DNA from: Taenia hydatigena | Lineage: Eukaryota; Platyhelminthes; Cestoda; Cyclophyllidea; Taeniidae | Reading direction: 5' to 3' | Assembly: GCA_036345935.2 (NCBI GenBank) | Contig: JADWOT020000010.1 | Span: forward strand, 7,552,587-7,616,586 | Length of the DNA: 64,000 nucleotides | Shown: positions 36,099 to 48,999 of the stretch, piece by piece | Layout: the number at the start of each line of letters is the position of its first letter | How positions within the stretch are numbered: position 1 is the first letter of the stretch | Position numbers and translations under genes: made by a program | Notes under the pieces: model-generated | What the model saw: the letters and a program-made list of their open reading frames with translations, nothing else | What the model was told of the DNA's origin: nothing | The model's database searches: none

Positions 36099-36989
36099 AG
36101 CTAACAGCAGCCAAATTACTCTGCTTCTGATTAACCACAATTAGTAGCACAAACAGTTACTCATCCAAGTTGGGTAAAATCATCCGCGATTGCCTGCCAA
36201 AGACGCATCAATAGGCAGACATTGAAGGTAGTAAGCGGGACGACTTTAGCAATGATCGAGTTGCCTGTGGGAGAGTTGACTTACAGGATATGACTTAAGC
36301 TACATTTGTTGCAATCAGGAGGATGTACGTGGACGACGCGCCTGGATCCTTTTATTTGCCATAACTAGACATGCAAGTGATGCCTCAAAGATGGAAGTGT
36401 GTAAGTTAGCACACAGACACTGCGTGTGCGAGCATTTAGCCGTTGGGCAATGGTGCTTGAAACGACGGGTTGTGCATTCAACTTGCAGTTGCACCTCCAT
36501 CCTAGCCAAATTACATGCTCAGTTATTTTCCGACTTGTTTAGAAGAAGCAGTGATTTAGTATTCTAGATAATTCGTTGGTATGAGCAGTAGAAGGGGACC
36601 TTAGGGAGCCGAGTGGCGTGCCTTGCTGATCCAACGAAAAGTATCCACTTTATTCTATCACTCTGTCTTGCAAAAAGATGCTCAAATCATCTATCTGAGT
36701 ATGCTGATTAATCTGAGCTACTCGGGTGAAAAGCCTGCAGGTTATATAGTGATTCCTTCCAGCTTAATGCACCACCTGTTTGCCTCTACTCTTAAAAACC
36801 ATGAGGCCTGATGTTCCCGTCACTTGAAATTTGTCATCGTAGGATGAGAAAGGTGAGTACCTTGCTGCTTGCTGTTTTGTGCGTAGACTGATGTCAATGG
36901 CGATGTTGGTGTTCGTCGATTGTTGCGCATATGCATAGTGAGAGAGATGCTGTGGTTATGAGGGGTGTCAAGGCCCCTCACGCACTCCA
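36099..36989. other. Intergenic with a short direct repeat
   Basis: The stretch 36480-36580 repeats 20130-20240 in direct orientation with few differences (shared segment CCATCCTAGCCAAATTACAT). No gene is seen in the rest. Confidence 0.5.
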
Positions 36990-37830
36990 CTGAAGCTAAC
37001 TACAATTAGCAAAACCTACAATGATTTAATTTGACTTAGTCCATCCTGACAACTAAACTAGTAGTGAAGAGATTGAGGACGTGCAGCACGCAAGTAACTG
37101 GTGATATGTCGGAGAGAAAGGCGTCAACTCCACAGCTACGAATAATAATACGAAGCACCTCTCCTGGTGGAACCTCGATTTCTTCCCTAAACAATACAGC
37201 CGCCATCACGCATGCATTGGCTTTGCGCTGTAGACATTAGGTAGAGCACGTGGTGGATTGCAGTCTGGTGCTTGTGGGCTTACTAGGATAGGTGCGATGA
37301 ATCATAACACCTCGTGCGAGGGCATGTAATGTGAGACTACACTAGAGCAGACAGAACCACACTCCGTTCTCTCAAGTCGACATGATGAGGAGCAGCAGCA
37401 GCAGCATTGTTGTCGTGGCAGTCCTTGGCATCACCTTTCGACACATACTATTCAGCTTACAAAACACCCAACTGTGGGATTGCGACCGATGTGATCAGGT
37501 AGTAGGATGCGAATCGCATCTATGATCACGACCTCACGTGCGGACACGAGACAGCCCGTAACTTCAATTGCTGTACCCCTAACGTGTGGCCACCGACGAG
37601 GAATGAATGGGTACTGACATGATAAAGGTCAGGTATTGCACGTGCTGTAGGATGGAACCTCCATTCGTCCATTTGAATCCTCGTCTTGTCTCTTTCTCAA
37701 TGAGTGAATTACCTCTCTGCCTTGAAGGTCAAGTAACATTCTAAACACTGCGGACACATCCAATAGCTACATCATACTTTTGGTAGAATCAGCGGCTGTG
37801 AAAATTAGCAATGACGAAATCAAGGCAAAG
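36990..37830 (+). repeat. Family D repeat, copy 1
   Basis: It is inverted relative to 60345-61170 over about 0.83 kb. Shared landmarks are CACCTCTCCTGGTGG-like sequence, a GAGGAGCAGCAGCAGCAG run near 37387, and a stretch ending TGGTAGAATCAGCGGCTGTG. The CAG run is longer here than in the partner. No coding potential is recognised. Confidence 0.65.
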
Positions 37831-38769
37831 AGGAAGAACCAACTGCAATTTGAACGACTCTTCAAGTCGTAATGTAGGGAGCAGTTGCGAGCAAGCATGC
37901 AAATGGGGTGTGATTAGTTGTGCTAAGCACTTTTTCTTAAATAAAGGGCTTGTCGAAATGTAAGCACTGTCTAGTAACAAATGCTGATTTCTGACCTCTC
38001 GCTCCTACCTCTCCTCCAGGCTCCTGTCAGGGAGGTGATAAGTAGGCTACAAAGACTCGAACAACTCATCCACTACTTGTCGTACATGATTGCTACAATA
38101 AGACGCCAGAGGTAGGTGAGGCCTCTATTATGGATGCGTAAAGTAGAGGTCCCGTAGATAGCAGTGTCCATTGTTACCAAAGGCGATGCAGGTAATGACG
38201 CCCGAACCTGCAGTGTGTCGGCAGTGATTTGTGCACTGCTCGTCTCAATGGAGTCGAATCCCATGTTGCGCGCTGCTGGGGTTATTACATGCTGGTGAGA
38301 AGGGTGGTGCTCTGTCAGTGGAGTTGACCTAGTCCATCATAAGTGGTGGGACAGTTTTGCATTCACCCGACACTGCTGAAGCAGTATGAGCATGGATGCA
38401 TAGAGGCATCAATGGAGATAAAAAAGCAGCCTGAGATACAAGGCAAAGAAGGACTCAGCATGATTTAAACAAAATGGGGAGATGATAGAGTGAAAGGTAG
38501 CCCCAAGCTCATTGCTTGTGAAATATGTTAATCCCTAATCATAAAAAAGCAACAGGTGCAAGAGCAGCAGCGTGATATGCGCTACTTTACAATTTGCAGA
38601 TCTAGACATTAGATTACACTACTCCAACTACAATGCAAACTCTCCCTATTCGAGGTGGAGCAAGAATGATTAAAGGGAATTCGACGGCGTTTGTCACTTT
38701 GCTATCGTCCCTTTAGCCAAATCCCCCTTCTCATTTGCATTTGCATTGTTCAATCTTGTTTGTACAATC
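37831..38769. other. Intergenic, nothing assigned
   Basis: I see no gene, RNA or clear repeat pairing in this stretch. Short frames on the minus strand (37789-37980, 38073-38264) have no family features. Confidence 0.4.
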
Positions 38770-40080
38770 GCAGGTGTTCGTCACTGCTAGCTGGAGCTCT
38801 AAATTAGGACGACGCATCCCTTGTCACTCGATGCACATGGAATGTAATAGTTGAGGTCCACATGACCCATTCCAAAGTAAAATGTTGAGGTCTATCGTAT
38901 CGCCTTGCTTTATTTGTGGGTAAGAGTAATCTTGTGTATGGAGCAGCTTGCTGACTAGTAGATGTGCCAAGAAAAGAAGTCGAAATTGTTGGAAATGAGC
39001 AGATTGGAGGTGTGGCAGTGATCTGGGATTGTAAGGTTTCGGTTGTGTATTTTGCTCTCAAGTGCTTAATATGCAGCAGCAACATTATCGGCGTGGCAGC
39101 TTCAGGTAACCAGTTTATGAACTAGGCTAAGTGTTATGCCCTTACTTGTCTTCCTTGTCTGGACATGAGGTAGGGGTAGATGGGTGTGATTACGTCGAAG
39201 AGGTTGGAGCTTACGGCATCTGTGGTCTAAAATGCACTCAATAGCTCTTACTATCTTCTTCAAACAGCAAGCAAAATCCGTAGCGAATACAGTATCAAAT
39301 TCTTTTAGCCTCATCGCATTCATTTAATTGTTAGTGATACAAGGCCGTGCATAAAATTACGGAACTACTCCCTACTCAGCTGATGAGTTAATCATCAGAA
39401 CGATTGACATAGCAGGATGCCATGGTGGCGGTGTTGGTCCAGTTGTCACACTCAATGAAAGGGTCCAAGACAGCCAGGCGTCACACCATCTCCAACCTCT
39501 ACGCCACTAACAACTAACAACTCTCCTCTCAGCCCAACCACTCCACTCATTTTCGTTAACAAATAAACGGTATTTTATGAAAGAGAAAAAAACAAATATA
39601 ACGCAATTGTGCTGCCTAAAGCTATCGCCACTACCGATAGCACTTGGAGCAGGACAGAGGCCCTTATGGCCACATGTGGGTATTCCTATTTTGGTACAGC
39701 AGACAGCAGCAAAGAATGCCGACCACTGTTTTAATTATACGCATGATGGTGTAACATGAGACTTTTCAGAGTTGCCCACACCCAATTCGACCATAATCCA
39801 CTTTATGCACACTCAACAGGCAACACCTCAGCCACTGACTCCATACTCACCCACATATTCAGACTGGTAAACATCTGGCACGCCTCGTGACGTCAACTTA
39901 GAGACAGTTCGAGTTAACTTAAAGAGGGGAGTAGGCGCGGTGCTGAGATGTGACAAAATATGCCCTAAGCTAACGTCTCGTACTCCGACCCATCACCTCA
40001 CGCCACACGAGGAGTCATCACGTCTTCTCTAACACCTTCCATTCCCGACTTCCCTCTATCCACACTCCAAATCCACCCCT
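38770..40080 (-). repeat. Family C repeat, copy 2 (inverted)
   Basis: It runs opposite to the copies at 28640 and 49000. It starts near the CAGGTGTTCGTCACTGC segment, which matches the inverted sequence at about 50490-50510, and reaches to about 40080, whose inverted partner lies at 49000-49070. It is more diverged than the other two copies are from each other. Confidence 0.55.
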
Positions 40081-42259
40081 CGGGGATTGTTATTTTGACC
40101 ACGCCGCGTCAGATGATGAGCGTGGTATAGTAGAGGAGATAAAGTGCAATAACAGCACAGTGTTGCTCTGCGTTGGTACATGTAATGCAGGAATTAAAGC
40201 TCCACTCCTCGGTGTATCACCAATCATTTGTGCATTCTCATCTCCAAATCGCCTCCCAATCATTCTTGGCTCAGCAGTAAGATAAGTGGGATCGCCTATT
40301 ACTCGGTTAGTACACGGATGTTATTCCGGGTGGATTGAGTAGGTAAACACGCGTAATTCTACGTGATCCAAGGTCTCTAAACTCAAGTTTCACGGAATGG
40401 AAGGAGGACGAGGTGTAAATGTCGCTGTAAGGTAGTCTGACCCACACAAGTTGCTCTTTCTCTCACTTAACAAAATTGGCCAGTAATTAGTCAAAACAAA
40501 ATGTCATTTATCCCTTTTCTCCACAACCACTTTTGTCTCTGTCGATTCACATTGCAATGATTTTAACAAAATAAACTGCTTAGATTTTCAAATGGACCAG
40601 TTTGACACAATTTGATGAATTCATTATTAAACAAGCATTTTCACATCGTGTCGCCGAGACACTGACCCCAGTCAATTTAATGCCTATCCCTGGTCCTGCT
40701 ATCATCAGGATTCCAACAAATCCAGCCCATTAGACGCAACGTTGCACTCGCTCTCCTCATTACGTCAGCTAATCTGTCCATTTATCGTATCTAAATGTTG
40801 CGTTCCCTTTGGCCGAACGACAGCCGACACTAAAGCTTCAATAGTTGCCACTAATTTCCTCACTTCCTGCAGTAAATTCTGAAGAATAAGCTCTGCCTCT
40901 AACATGTTTTAGATAGGGCTAAAATCAGCTTAATTGCGGAAGAATGTGTCGTTGTAAGCGGTTCTTCCATAGTGCCACGTATTGGGGATGATGGGGCGCA
41001 CTAAATCATGCAAAAAGCATTGCTGCGCCGAGGTAAGTGGAAGCTGCCATGAGCTGCGGCAGGTAGAACAGCCCTACAAAGCTGCACCTCGTCTCTAGGC
41101 CTACGTACCTCCAGTCTCTCTTTGTAGTGTGTGCTTCTTATCTGTCAGGCATCAGTGTTCATGCCGCGTATGACAATTTGTCATTGCGAGAGCTGTGGGA
41201 CCTTTGTGACCGTTGATTCCACATTTAGCAATGAACTGTGGACTGATGTCAGAAAGTGTTGAGTGTGCTTTGCCACACACCAACTCGGGAGCTGCGTGTT
41301 GCTAAATTCAGAGGTTGGTAAAAATGAGGCATGTGTTTAGCGCCATGTGAGGCCATGACTCAACAATCAATGCAAAATAATTTGGCATTGTGAGGGTGTG
41401 TCGTGCAGATCCGAGAGGACTGGCTGCAGCAAGGAACATACACCTACTAAGCTGTCTACAGTTTCGACTCCACTCTACTTGATCCAACTCGATCTCATGC
41501 GGAAGAATGTGACTTTCGTAGATGGCAACAATTGAGCACTTCCTAGTGATTTAAGACACTTGCTGCGTGATGTTTTACGAGCATTTACTAGGATGGCGGA
41601 CTTTCTTCCTGTTCTATCACTTTGCCATATTTTACCGTCGTTCATCACCAATACACTTCCGTGGCATTTGCGTCACGTAGAACATTAATCGGTCGCCACA
41701 CCACATATTTTAAGAAGATGCTCCTCGAACTAAAAGGATAAATTGAAAGCAATGTCACCAAATTTACTGGCTCACCAAGTACCGCCGTCAATGCATGAGG
41801 TAACCAGAATTGCGGGCATATTTTAAAGTCTCTATTGCCTCACTCAGTGAGAGCAACGGCTGATAACGTTGCACTGTAGAAGGTACTAGAGAAGCAAGTG
41901 AGAATTCACCGTGCATATCCCGTAGTTCAAAGAGCCCACAGGATCCACGTGACCATGCGCATCGCGTAGGAGAAGGAGGATAATGGACGACTCGAGCACT
42001 AAGTGGTGGTGGAAATCAACTATCCACTTCACTGTGGTTACATCAAATCACTCCATTCTCGGACAACCTGCTGCGTGCAATGAGAAGATGGAAGTGACAA
42101 TTGGCGACCATCTGGTGCACAACTGTGCTGATGGCAAGATTCTCATTCGAACCCCCTTCATCACGGTTCTATATTTACTGTCTTGTTGCACTGAGGTCTA
42201 CATTCCATCTCTGTTAGCCACCATTTAAGCAGGATATACTAGTTCAATATTCAAGCCGC
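40081..42259. other. Intergenic with family F copy 2
   Basis: It contains family F copy 2 (about 40600-40860) and, at 40290-40420, similarity to 19240-19340. The remainder (40900-42250) shows no gene or confident pairing; the 81-residue frame at 41983-42228 has no recognisable features. Confidence 0.4.
40600..40860 (+). repeat. Family F repeat, copy 2
   Basis: Direct, diverged copy of 42260-42540 and inverted copy of 27130-27420. Shared features include GACACTAAAGCTTCAAT versus GACACTGAAGCTCCAAT at the right end. Confidence 0.5.
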
Positions 42260-42540
42260 CTCTTAATGCAATTTGATGAACTCCATGTCAAACAATCATG
42301 TCCAGAATGCGTTAACGGAGCCCCGACCCAAGTCATTTCAAAGTTTCACTCTGGTCCTGCTTTCATTAAGGGTCCAATCGGCTCAACCCATTAGGCGCAG
42401 CGTTGCTCTCGCCCTCTTCATCATTTGCATCAAAATGATACCTCTTTTAGGCGGAGCGGCGGCTGACACTGAAGCTCCAATCGGTGAATTATTTGATGAT
42501 TATATTTAATCTGTACTGTCCACTCGCCCTTCGTTTCAGA
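42260..42540 (+). repeat. Family F repeat, copy 3
   Basis: It lies just outside the left arm of the palindrome. Family F copy 1 likewise lies outside the right end of the 3.7-kb element in the mirrored orientation, so F may be part of the outer end of the family B element, or its preferred neighbour. Confidence 0.5.
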
Positions 42541-42750
42541 TTGACAATGGTGTCAAAGCCGACTAGATGGCCGCACGATGCCTGAGGTGAAGGAGTGATG
42601 CACTCGTTAGCTGAAAACACGAGGCGCTGAAGATGGCATCTCCCATCACGTCCTAACTCATTCTTTTATACGAATAAAAATAAGGACGTGGCTGTTGATC
42701 CAACTAAAAAGCTGCTCAATAAAGCTGACGACAACAGAGAATTCCACGCC

Positions 42751-43967
42751 GACAGTGGTGCTAGTGATGATGCTTCCTTCGAAGTGGATTCAAGTGGCAA
42801 ACTACATTTCCTCGAGACCGCGATCAATGAATGAGGCCAAAGGGACTCAAGAAGAATTGGGCTATACTAGTTGCAATTTTGCCACCACCAGAAGCACTCC
42901 GTACAGGAACGCGGCATATTGACGGCAGCGAAAATGCCAAGTGCTAATTTGTATTCCATTTCCAGCTAACCGCCACTCCTCCCAAATTTGAATGGCTCTC
43001 CCACTAGGACATTTAACGCTAGCGACTAGTCAATTTTAGCTCGATTGTGAATAGTCGTAGTGCGAATAGTTGCGCAAATAAGAGACTCATCTGAAGAGGA
43101 GTGCAACCAACTGCGTCAAATTGCCATCCATTTCACACAGAAATGCGCAAAACAAATGCGGTTGTGCAACATGTCTTAGAGGTGAAGATACGCCAAACTA
43201 TTTGTCCATCAAATGCTGCTGATAGGCGGTAATCCTTAAACATCACTGCTTGGTTGACAACGCCAATCAGACACCGCAGCGTGAATTGAGAAGAAGAGCA
43301 ATGATTGCGCCAAGCAAACAACCACATTTCAACCCAATTATTTAAAGCATCTCCTATACACAGTTACATCTCCTCTTCCCATCCCTCAGCACTGGAATTG
43401 GAAAAACTGGAGGTCACGAGGACTAGCACCTGTCCAACTGCCTATCCTACTCGAGACAGTATCCATGAGCCAAACGAACATTACGCAATCCCACTCACTT
43501 CACTCTCACATCCCAAATAACTGCAATGACACTTGAGATTTAGTGCTCACAAACCACTGGTGATGCATCGCATGGTTGAGCTCAATTTCCCAAACAGCGC
43601 ATGACAATGTGAAGCAACACTACTGTTGCGACTTCACTTCCCTCCTACACACCATGAAGCTCAACGTCAGTTTGGCCAGCACAGTCACATTCGCAATTTA
43701 CGCGAGTTGAATTTGAGGCGTAGAGTGAGAGAAGGTAGAATTGAGAATTGGTAGGTAGAGCGTGATGACACACGACGTGGCGTGAGGCCGCCACCCATGC
43801 GCGTTGTGTGCAGGACCTCCCACCTCGTCACATCACAACATCACGCTGACTCACCTCCTCTGATTGACTCAGTCGGACCCTGTGTTGACGACATGCAGAG
43901 CTGCAGATGTCTGCGTGTCTGTAGGCTCGGATGCGTTTGTAGTCAGTGGTCTACACATGGCATCTTC

Positions 43968-44016
<49 letters not shown>

Positions 44017-44320
44017 TGGGTTAAGGTCGACCAGACAGTGAGCAACTGTGATGAGGCTCAGCTCTGTGAATGAACACCAACGCAGATCGCACCCATCAGC
44101 TCCATCCCTTAGTTCTGGATATCAAGGTCCCTGTCTGAATTGGAATCGGGGGAGAAGAGGGACGTACTACTTGCTACGAACCACCAACTGCTCATCACCT
44201 AATGCAACGCTAAATCACTAGGACAAATGCTCAAGCCAACAGGTATTAGTGGTGACAATATCATAACGAGTGCTTTGCTTCGATCTGCATGTGGTGGATT
44301 GTGTAGTCTTCGTAGTCATG
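42751..44320 (+). repeat. Left arm of the palindrome
   Basis: It corresponds in inverted orientation to 47375-48948. The outer 600 bp equal the inverted end of the 3.7-kb element and the inner 900 bp equal its sub-terminal part (25100-25720 inverted). The outer limit near 42700-42750 shows the first mismatches. Confidence 0.8.
43971..44013 (+). repeat. (GT)n microsatellite, left arm
   Basis: There are about 21 GT units, against 30 in the mirrored position of the right arm. This is the main length difference between the arms. Confidence 0.97.
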
Positions 44321-46289
44321 CAAGGCTTAGATTGGCGAGGCATCGTGATCCATACAACGCCGTGTGAAGACTCAAGGTCACAACACGCGATGTGAGACGC
44401 ATTGTGTCGCCATTCTGATTAACACCTCTGGATTGGTCGCCAATGACTAGTGAGGGGTGTTCGCTATGTCCTTACGTTTACATATGTGGATGCGTATGGT
44501 CGCAGCGACTGCGGTGTCGTTGGTGTAGTAGGTGTGATCTGTGCTGTGGCCGTGCTGTTGGTTCATTTGTGTGTGTGCAATTGAGATGCGGCTCTGGTCC
44601 GTGGACGAACAGATCTGCAGGTAGCATCCAACACCTCCACCCACCAACTCGGAGATGATTTACAGCCATCCTTGTGTTGACGCGAAGAGCAATGCAGGTC
44701 ACATTCACAGCGGCTACCTCTTCTTCCACTCTTTACTAGCGACGAGTGATCGGAGCCATTGGAAGGGACGTGGAATGATGTGCTCTCACACGCATGAATA
44801 TGGGTGATGGAAGATGTGGCTACAATTTGAACACAATGTACGCGAGGTAAGGCAAGCTTTGACAGACTAGAAGACGAGGCTGTTTATCCCTTTGCTGTTT
44901 AGCCTCGAACGCAAGAATTAGTCGGAGAAAGTGTTATCGTCTTATTCGCCAACTTTTCCATTTCCATGTTATTTTTGTGTGAACAAACGTGGACCTCATT
45001 CAACGGTTGGTGTTCGTCATTGCCATTTGCCACAGCTGTTCGCTGTTTGTAAGTGGTAGTTAAGGGTCATCCCATCCGTGTGTACTATACATCTCACTAT
45101 TCCCCAATGAAATGTTATCGGCACATTTACTGTCTTTGTACATTTAGAATGGCGAGTAGAGTGGTCGGCTGAGTGGTATGCAGACTAGTGTTTGTGTGCA
45201 AGGAAGCGGTACTCACTTAACGGTGGGTAGATGTGATTGTGACAACGGTTTTGCTTGGTGGTTATGCTGGGTCTCATGGTTCGGCTCTAAGTACCTCATG
45301 TGCGTAGAGCAAGGCATCGCTCCCTTCATAACGTCTGACCCCTTGTGTTTGCTAAATGTCCTCCAGTATGTAAGTGGATGCGTTGGACCATGTGATGGTT
45401 TCATACCCACCGCTTCCACCCTTGACACACACATCGACGGTATTAATTCACGGAAGTCTGGTTGCACATCAGATCCATGAAACAAGTCAAGTGAGACTTG
45501 GGAGCAGTGTCTTCTGTTTGTACTACCGTCTTATTCGCAAACCCACCCTCTACACGCATAATAAGTCTAGTTTGGAGACTCGAGTGCATAGTGCTGTTGG
45601 GCTTTAGGTGTTCACGATTTATATGATTTCTGATTTAATAAGGCAAGACAGAAAACACACATCCTCGGGATGCACGAAATTATTCAACCTACAGGATCTC
45701 CGATGGCGATCGTGGATTCAAACCTAAGACCTGGTACAGATTTATGGACCTCGGAACAGCGCTGCATTCGAATGGTGAAATGCGTCTCAGCGTGCATTTT
45801 GAGTACTTTGACGTCCCTATTCCTCACAGAAATTAGTTAATATTTACTACTTAATACTACGCACTCATCTGTACTTAATCCTTCCAGTAAATATTCTCTA
45901 ATGCATCTGTGGTGGATGGAGTGGTCTTTGCAAACGCGCTTCTACGCAGAATTCTAATCTAATAGGCCTAAGTGCTCACGCCTAAGTATGGTACTTTGCC
46001 ACAGGGAGCTTCTGGGTCATTGCTTTCACATTTGGTAAGAGAAAACGATCTGATGCGTAAAGTAGGTGGGTGCGCTTCGCCATGCATGACTTTGGGAGCC
46101 GCATTTGAGTGGATTTACCGGTTGATAGATTTGAGGCGACCAGTGCGATTGTATCAGCGGCAAGTGTTCTGTTTAAACTACCGACGTCAATTTATGTGCA
46201 TTCGCATTATCCTCTCTATGTGTAAGGAGATCTCATGCCAGTCTGTGTCGGATGAAAGTACCATCATTTAAATTTTATCTTCACCACCA

Positions 46290-47374
46290 ACTACCTGCAT
46301 GTAGGGTAAATTGATGCAGCCTAAGTGAGGTGAGCACCTCCGAAATCGCCGCACTAAGCCAGACACACACCAATACCTTGTGTTCGAGTTCTCTACCACT
46401 TCCCATTCTACCATTTGACCAACTGGCAACTACTGGAAGCTTAAGCGCTCAGAATTAACTCAATTCCATCCAATCAGATGCGATTTACGCCACCGCATGC
46501 CCATTGATGTTGTTAAACAAAGCAGGCCATAGTTGATACCATTGTAAATTACTTCAAGTTTTGAGCCACGTCTATAAAGGATGACCAATTGAAAACCAGA
46601 ACCAAAGAGATTTCTGATTTTCCAGTGGGTTTCAGCTATTGTCCCTCGATGTCGTTCAGAGCTCTACAGCCATGAAGGAAGATTAATCATGTTTGTGGAT
46701 AGAACATCATGGTCTACGCGTGTAGAGTTGATAGTAACAGCCTCTTCATGTACATGCGTAAGTCATTCGATGCTCGACTTGGTCTCACTAAACCAAACGT
46801 GATCGAAACGCGTGAGTCTGTTGGGAATAGGCGACAGACGGACGATAGCTGTTGTGTGATGGCTTTTGATACTTAACTGTGCACATTTAAGGGGCGCGTA
46901 GGTTATTCTACTGCTATTGCATCTGATATCACTTCATGTAAGGGGTTGGCATGCTTCGCATGGGAAATACTTGGGCTAGTCATCTACTCTTTCACTTCCC
47001 ATTTCGATTCATTCTTTCAGTCCTACGAATTAGGCCTTTACCTGACAAATTTGGATGCAGTTGATCCATCCTGACATCTTTTTTTATCGTCCATACCCAT
47101 GCGGATTCAAAGTGGATTCATTTGAACACAAAACAGTCCCACCACTTATGATGGAACAATTGGAATCACCATACGGAGCACTGTCCTACCCGCCAACTCA
47201 TAATACACAGAACAGAGCACGGCAAGTAAGCCACTTCATCTACTGCAATATCAGCAGGAAATATCCAGCCGTGAGGGCAGCTTCTCTGCTTCTTTGCACA
47301 AATGTCAGAATAGCCTACGTAGCAATAAGTTGGTTCAGCTGAGAACACAGTATCATGACTTGCACAGCTACGGA
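46290..47374. other. Private spacer segment in the palindrome
   Basis: This 1.1-kb segment has no counterpart that I can find in the 3.7-kb element; it sits where that element's left inverted end would be expected. The 95-residue frame at 47055-47342 is not recognised. Confidence 0.5.
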
Positions 47375-47666
47375 GTCTACACGATCCACCACATGCAGAT
47401 CGAAGCAAAGCACTCGTTATGATATTGTCACCACTAATACCTGTTGGCTTGAGCATTTGTCCTAGTGATTTAGCGTTGCATTAGGTGATGAGTAGTTGGT
47501 GGTTCGTAGCAAGTAGTACGTCCCTCTTCTCCCCCGATTCCAATTCAGACAGGGACCTTGATATCCAGAACTAAGGGATGGAGCTGATGGGTGCGATCTG
47601 CGTTGGTGTTCATTCACAGAGCTGAGCCTCATCACAGTTGCTCACTGTCTGGTCGACCTTAACCCA

Positions 47667-47731
<65 letters not shown>

Positions 47732-48948
47732 GAAGATGCCATGTGTAGACCACTGACTACAAACGCATCCGAGCCTACAGACACGCAGACATCTGCAGCT
47801 CTGCATGTCGTCAACACAGGGTCCGACTGAGTCAATCAGAGGAGGTGAGTCAGCGTGATGTTGTGATGTGACGAGGTGGGAGGTCCTGCACACAACGCGC
47901 ATGGGTGGCGGCCTCACGCCACGTCGTGTGTCATCACGCTCTACCTACCAATTCTCAATTCTACCTTCTCTCACTCTACGCCTCAAATTCAACTCGCGTA
48001 AATTGCGAATGTGACTGTGCTGGCCAAACTGACGTTGAGCTTCATGGTGTGTAGGAGGGAAGTGAAGTCGCAACAGTAGTGTTGCTTCACATTGTCATGC
48101 GCTGTTTGGGAAATTGAGCTCAACCATGCGATGCATCACCAGTGGTTTGTGAGCACTAAATCTCAAGTGTCATTGCAGTTATTTGGGATGTGAGAGTGAA
48201 GTGAGTGGGATTGCGTAATGTTCGTTTGGCTCATGGATACTGTCTCGAGTAGGATAGGCAGTTGGACAGGTGCTAGTCCTCGTGACCTCCAGTTTTTCCA
48301 ATTCCAGTGCTGAGGGATGGGAAGAGGAGATGTAACTGTGTATAGGAGATGCTTTAAATAATTGGGTTGAAATGTGGTTGTTTGCTTGGCGCAATCATTG
48401 CTCTTCTTCTCAATTCACGCTGCGGTGTCTGATTGGCGTTGTCAACCAAGCAGTGATGTTTAAGGATTACCGCCTATCAGCAGCATTTGATGGACAAATA
48501 GTTTGGCGTATCTTCACCTCTAAGACATGTTGCACAACCGCATTTGTTTTGCGCATTTCTGTGTGAAATGGATGGCAATTTGACGCAGTTGGTTGCACTC
48601 CTCTTCAGATGAGTCTCTTATTTGCGCAACTATTCGCACTACGACTATTCACAATCGAGCTAAAATTGACTAGTCGCTAGCGTTAAATGTCCTAGTGGGA
48701 GAGCCATTCAAATTTGGGAGGAGTGGCGGTTAGCTGGAAATGGAATACAAATTAGCACTTGGCATTTTCGCTGCCGTCAATATGCCGCGTTCCTGTACGG
48801 AGTGCTTCTGGTGGTGGCAAAATTGCAACTAGTATAGCCCAATTCTTCTTGAGTCCCTTTGGCCTCATCCATTGATCGCGGTCTCGAGGAAATGTTGTTT
48901 GCTACTTGAATCCACTTCGAAGGAAGCATCATCACTAGCACCACTGTC
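47375..48948 (-). repeat. Right arm of the palindrome
   Basis: Mirror of 42751-44320. Its outer end leads within about 50 bp into family C sequence at 49000. Confidence 0.8.
47670..47729 (+). repeat. (CA)n microsatellite, right arm
   Basis: A pure CA tract of 60 bp in the position mirroring the GT tract of the left arm. It accounts for the Cys/Val-repeat frame on the minus strand. Confidence 0.97.
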
Positions 48949-48999
48949 GGCGTGGAAGTCTCTGGTGTCGCCTGTTTTATTGAAGAGTGGATTTGGGGT

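Larger units (their letters stand above)
42700..48990. mobile_element. Family B palindrome, 6.3 kb with near-identical arms
   Basis: The left arm (42751-44320) and right arm (47375-48948) are reverse complements. Outside the microsatellite the coordinates sum to a constant 91699 from 42751 to 43970, meaning no net length change over more than 1.2 kb. Mirrored frames are translated identically (43133-43327 and 48372-48566; 43305-43520 and 48179-48394). The centre (44321-46290) is the reverse of the interior of the 3.7-kb element, and 46290-47374 is private. No enzyme-coding frame is visible. It is inserted in, or flanked by, family C sequence (right) and family F (left). Confidence 0.75.

Noticed and set aside
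43782..44073. Cys/Val-repeat frames across the GT tract, and the mirrored ones at 47669-47917
   Set aside because: They are translations of a dinucleotide repeat.
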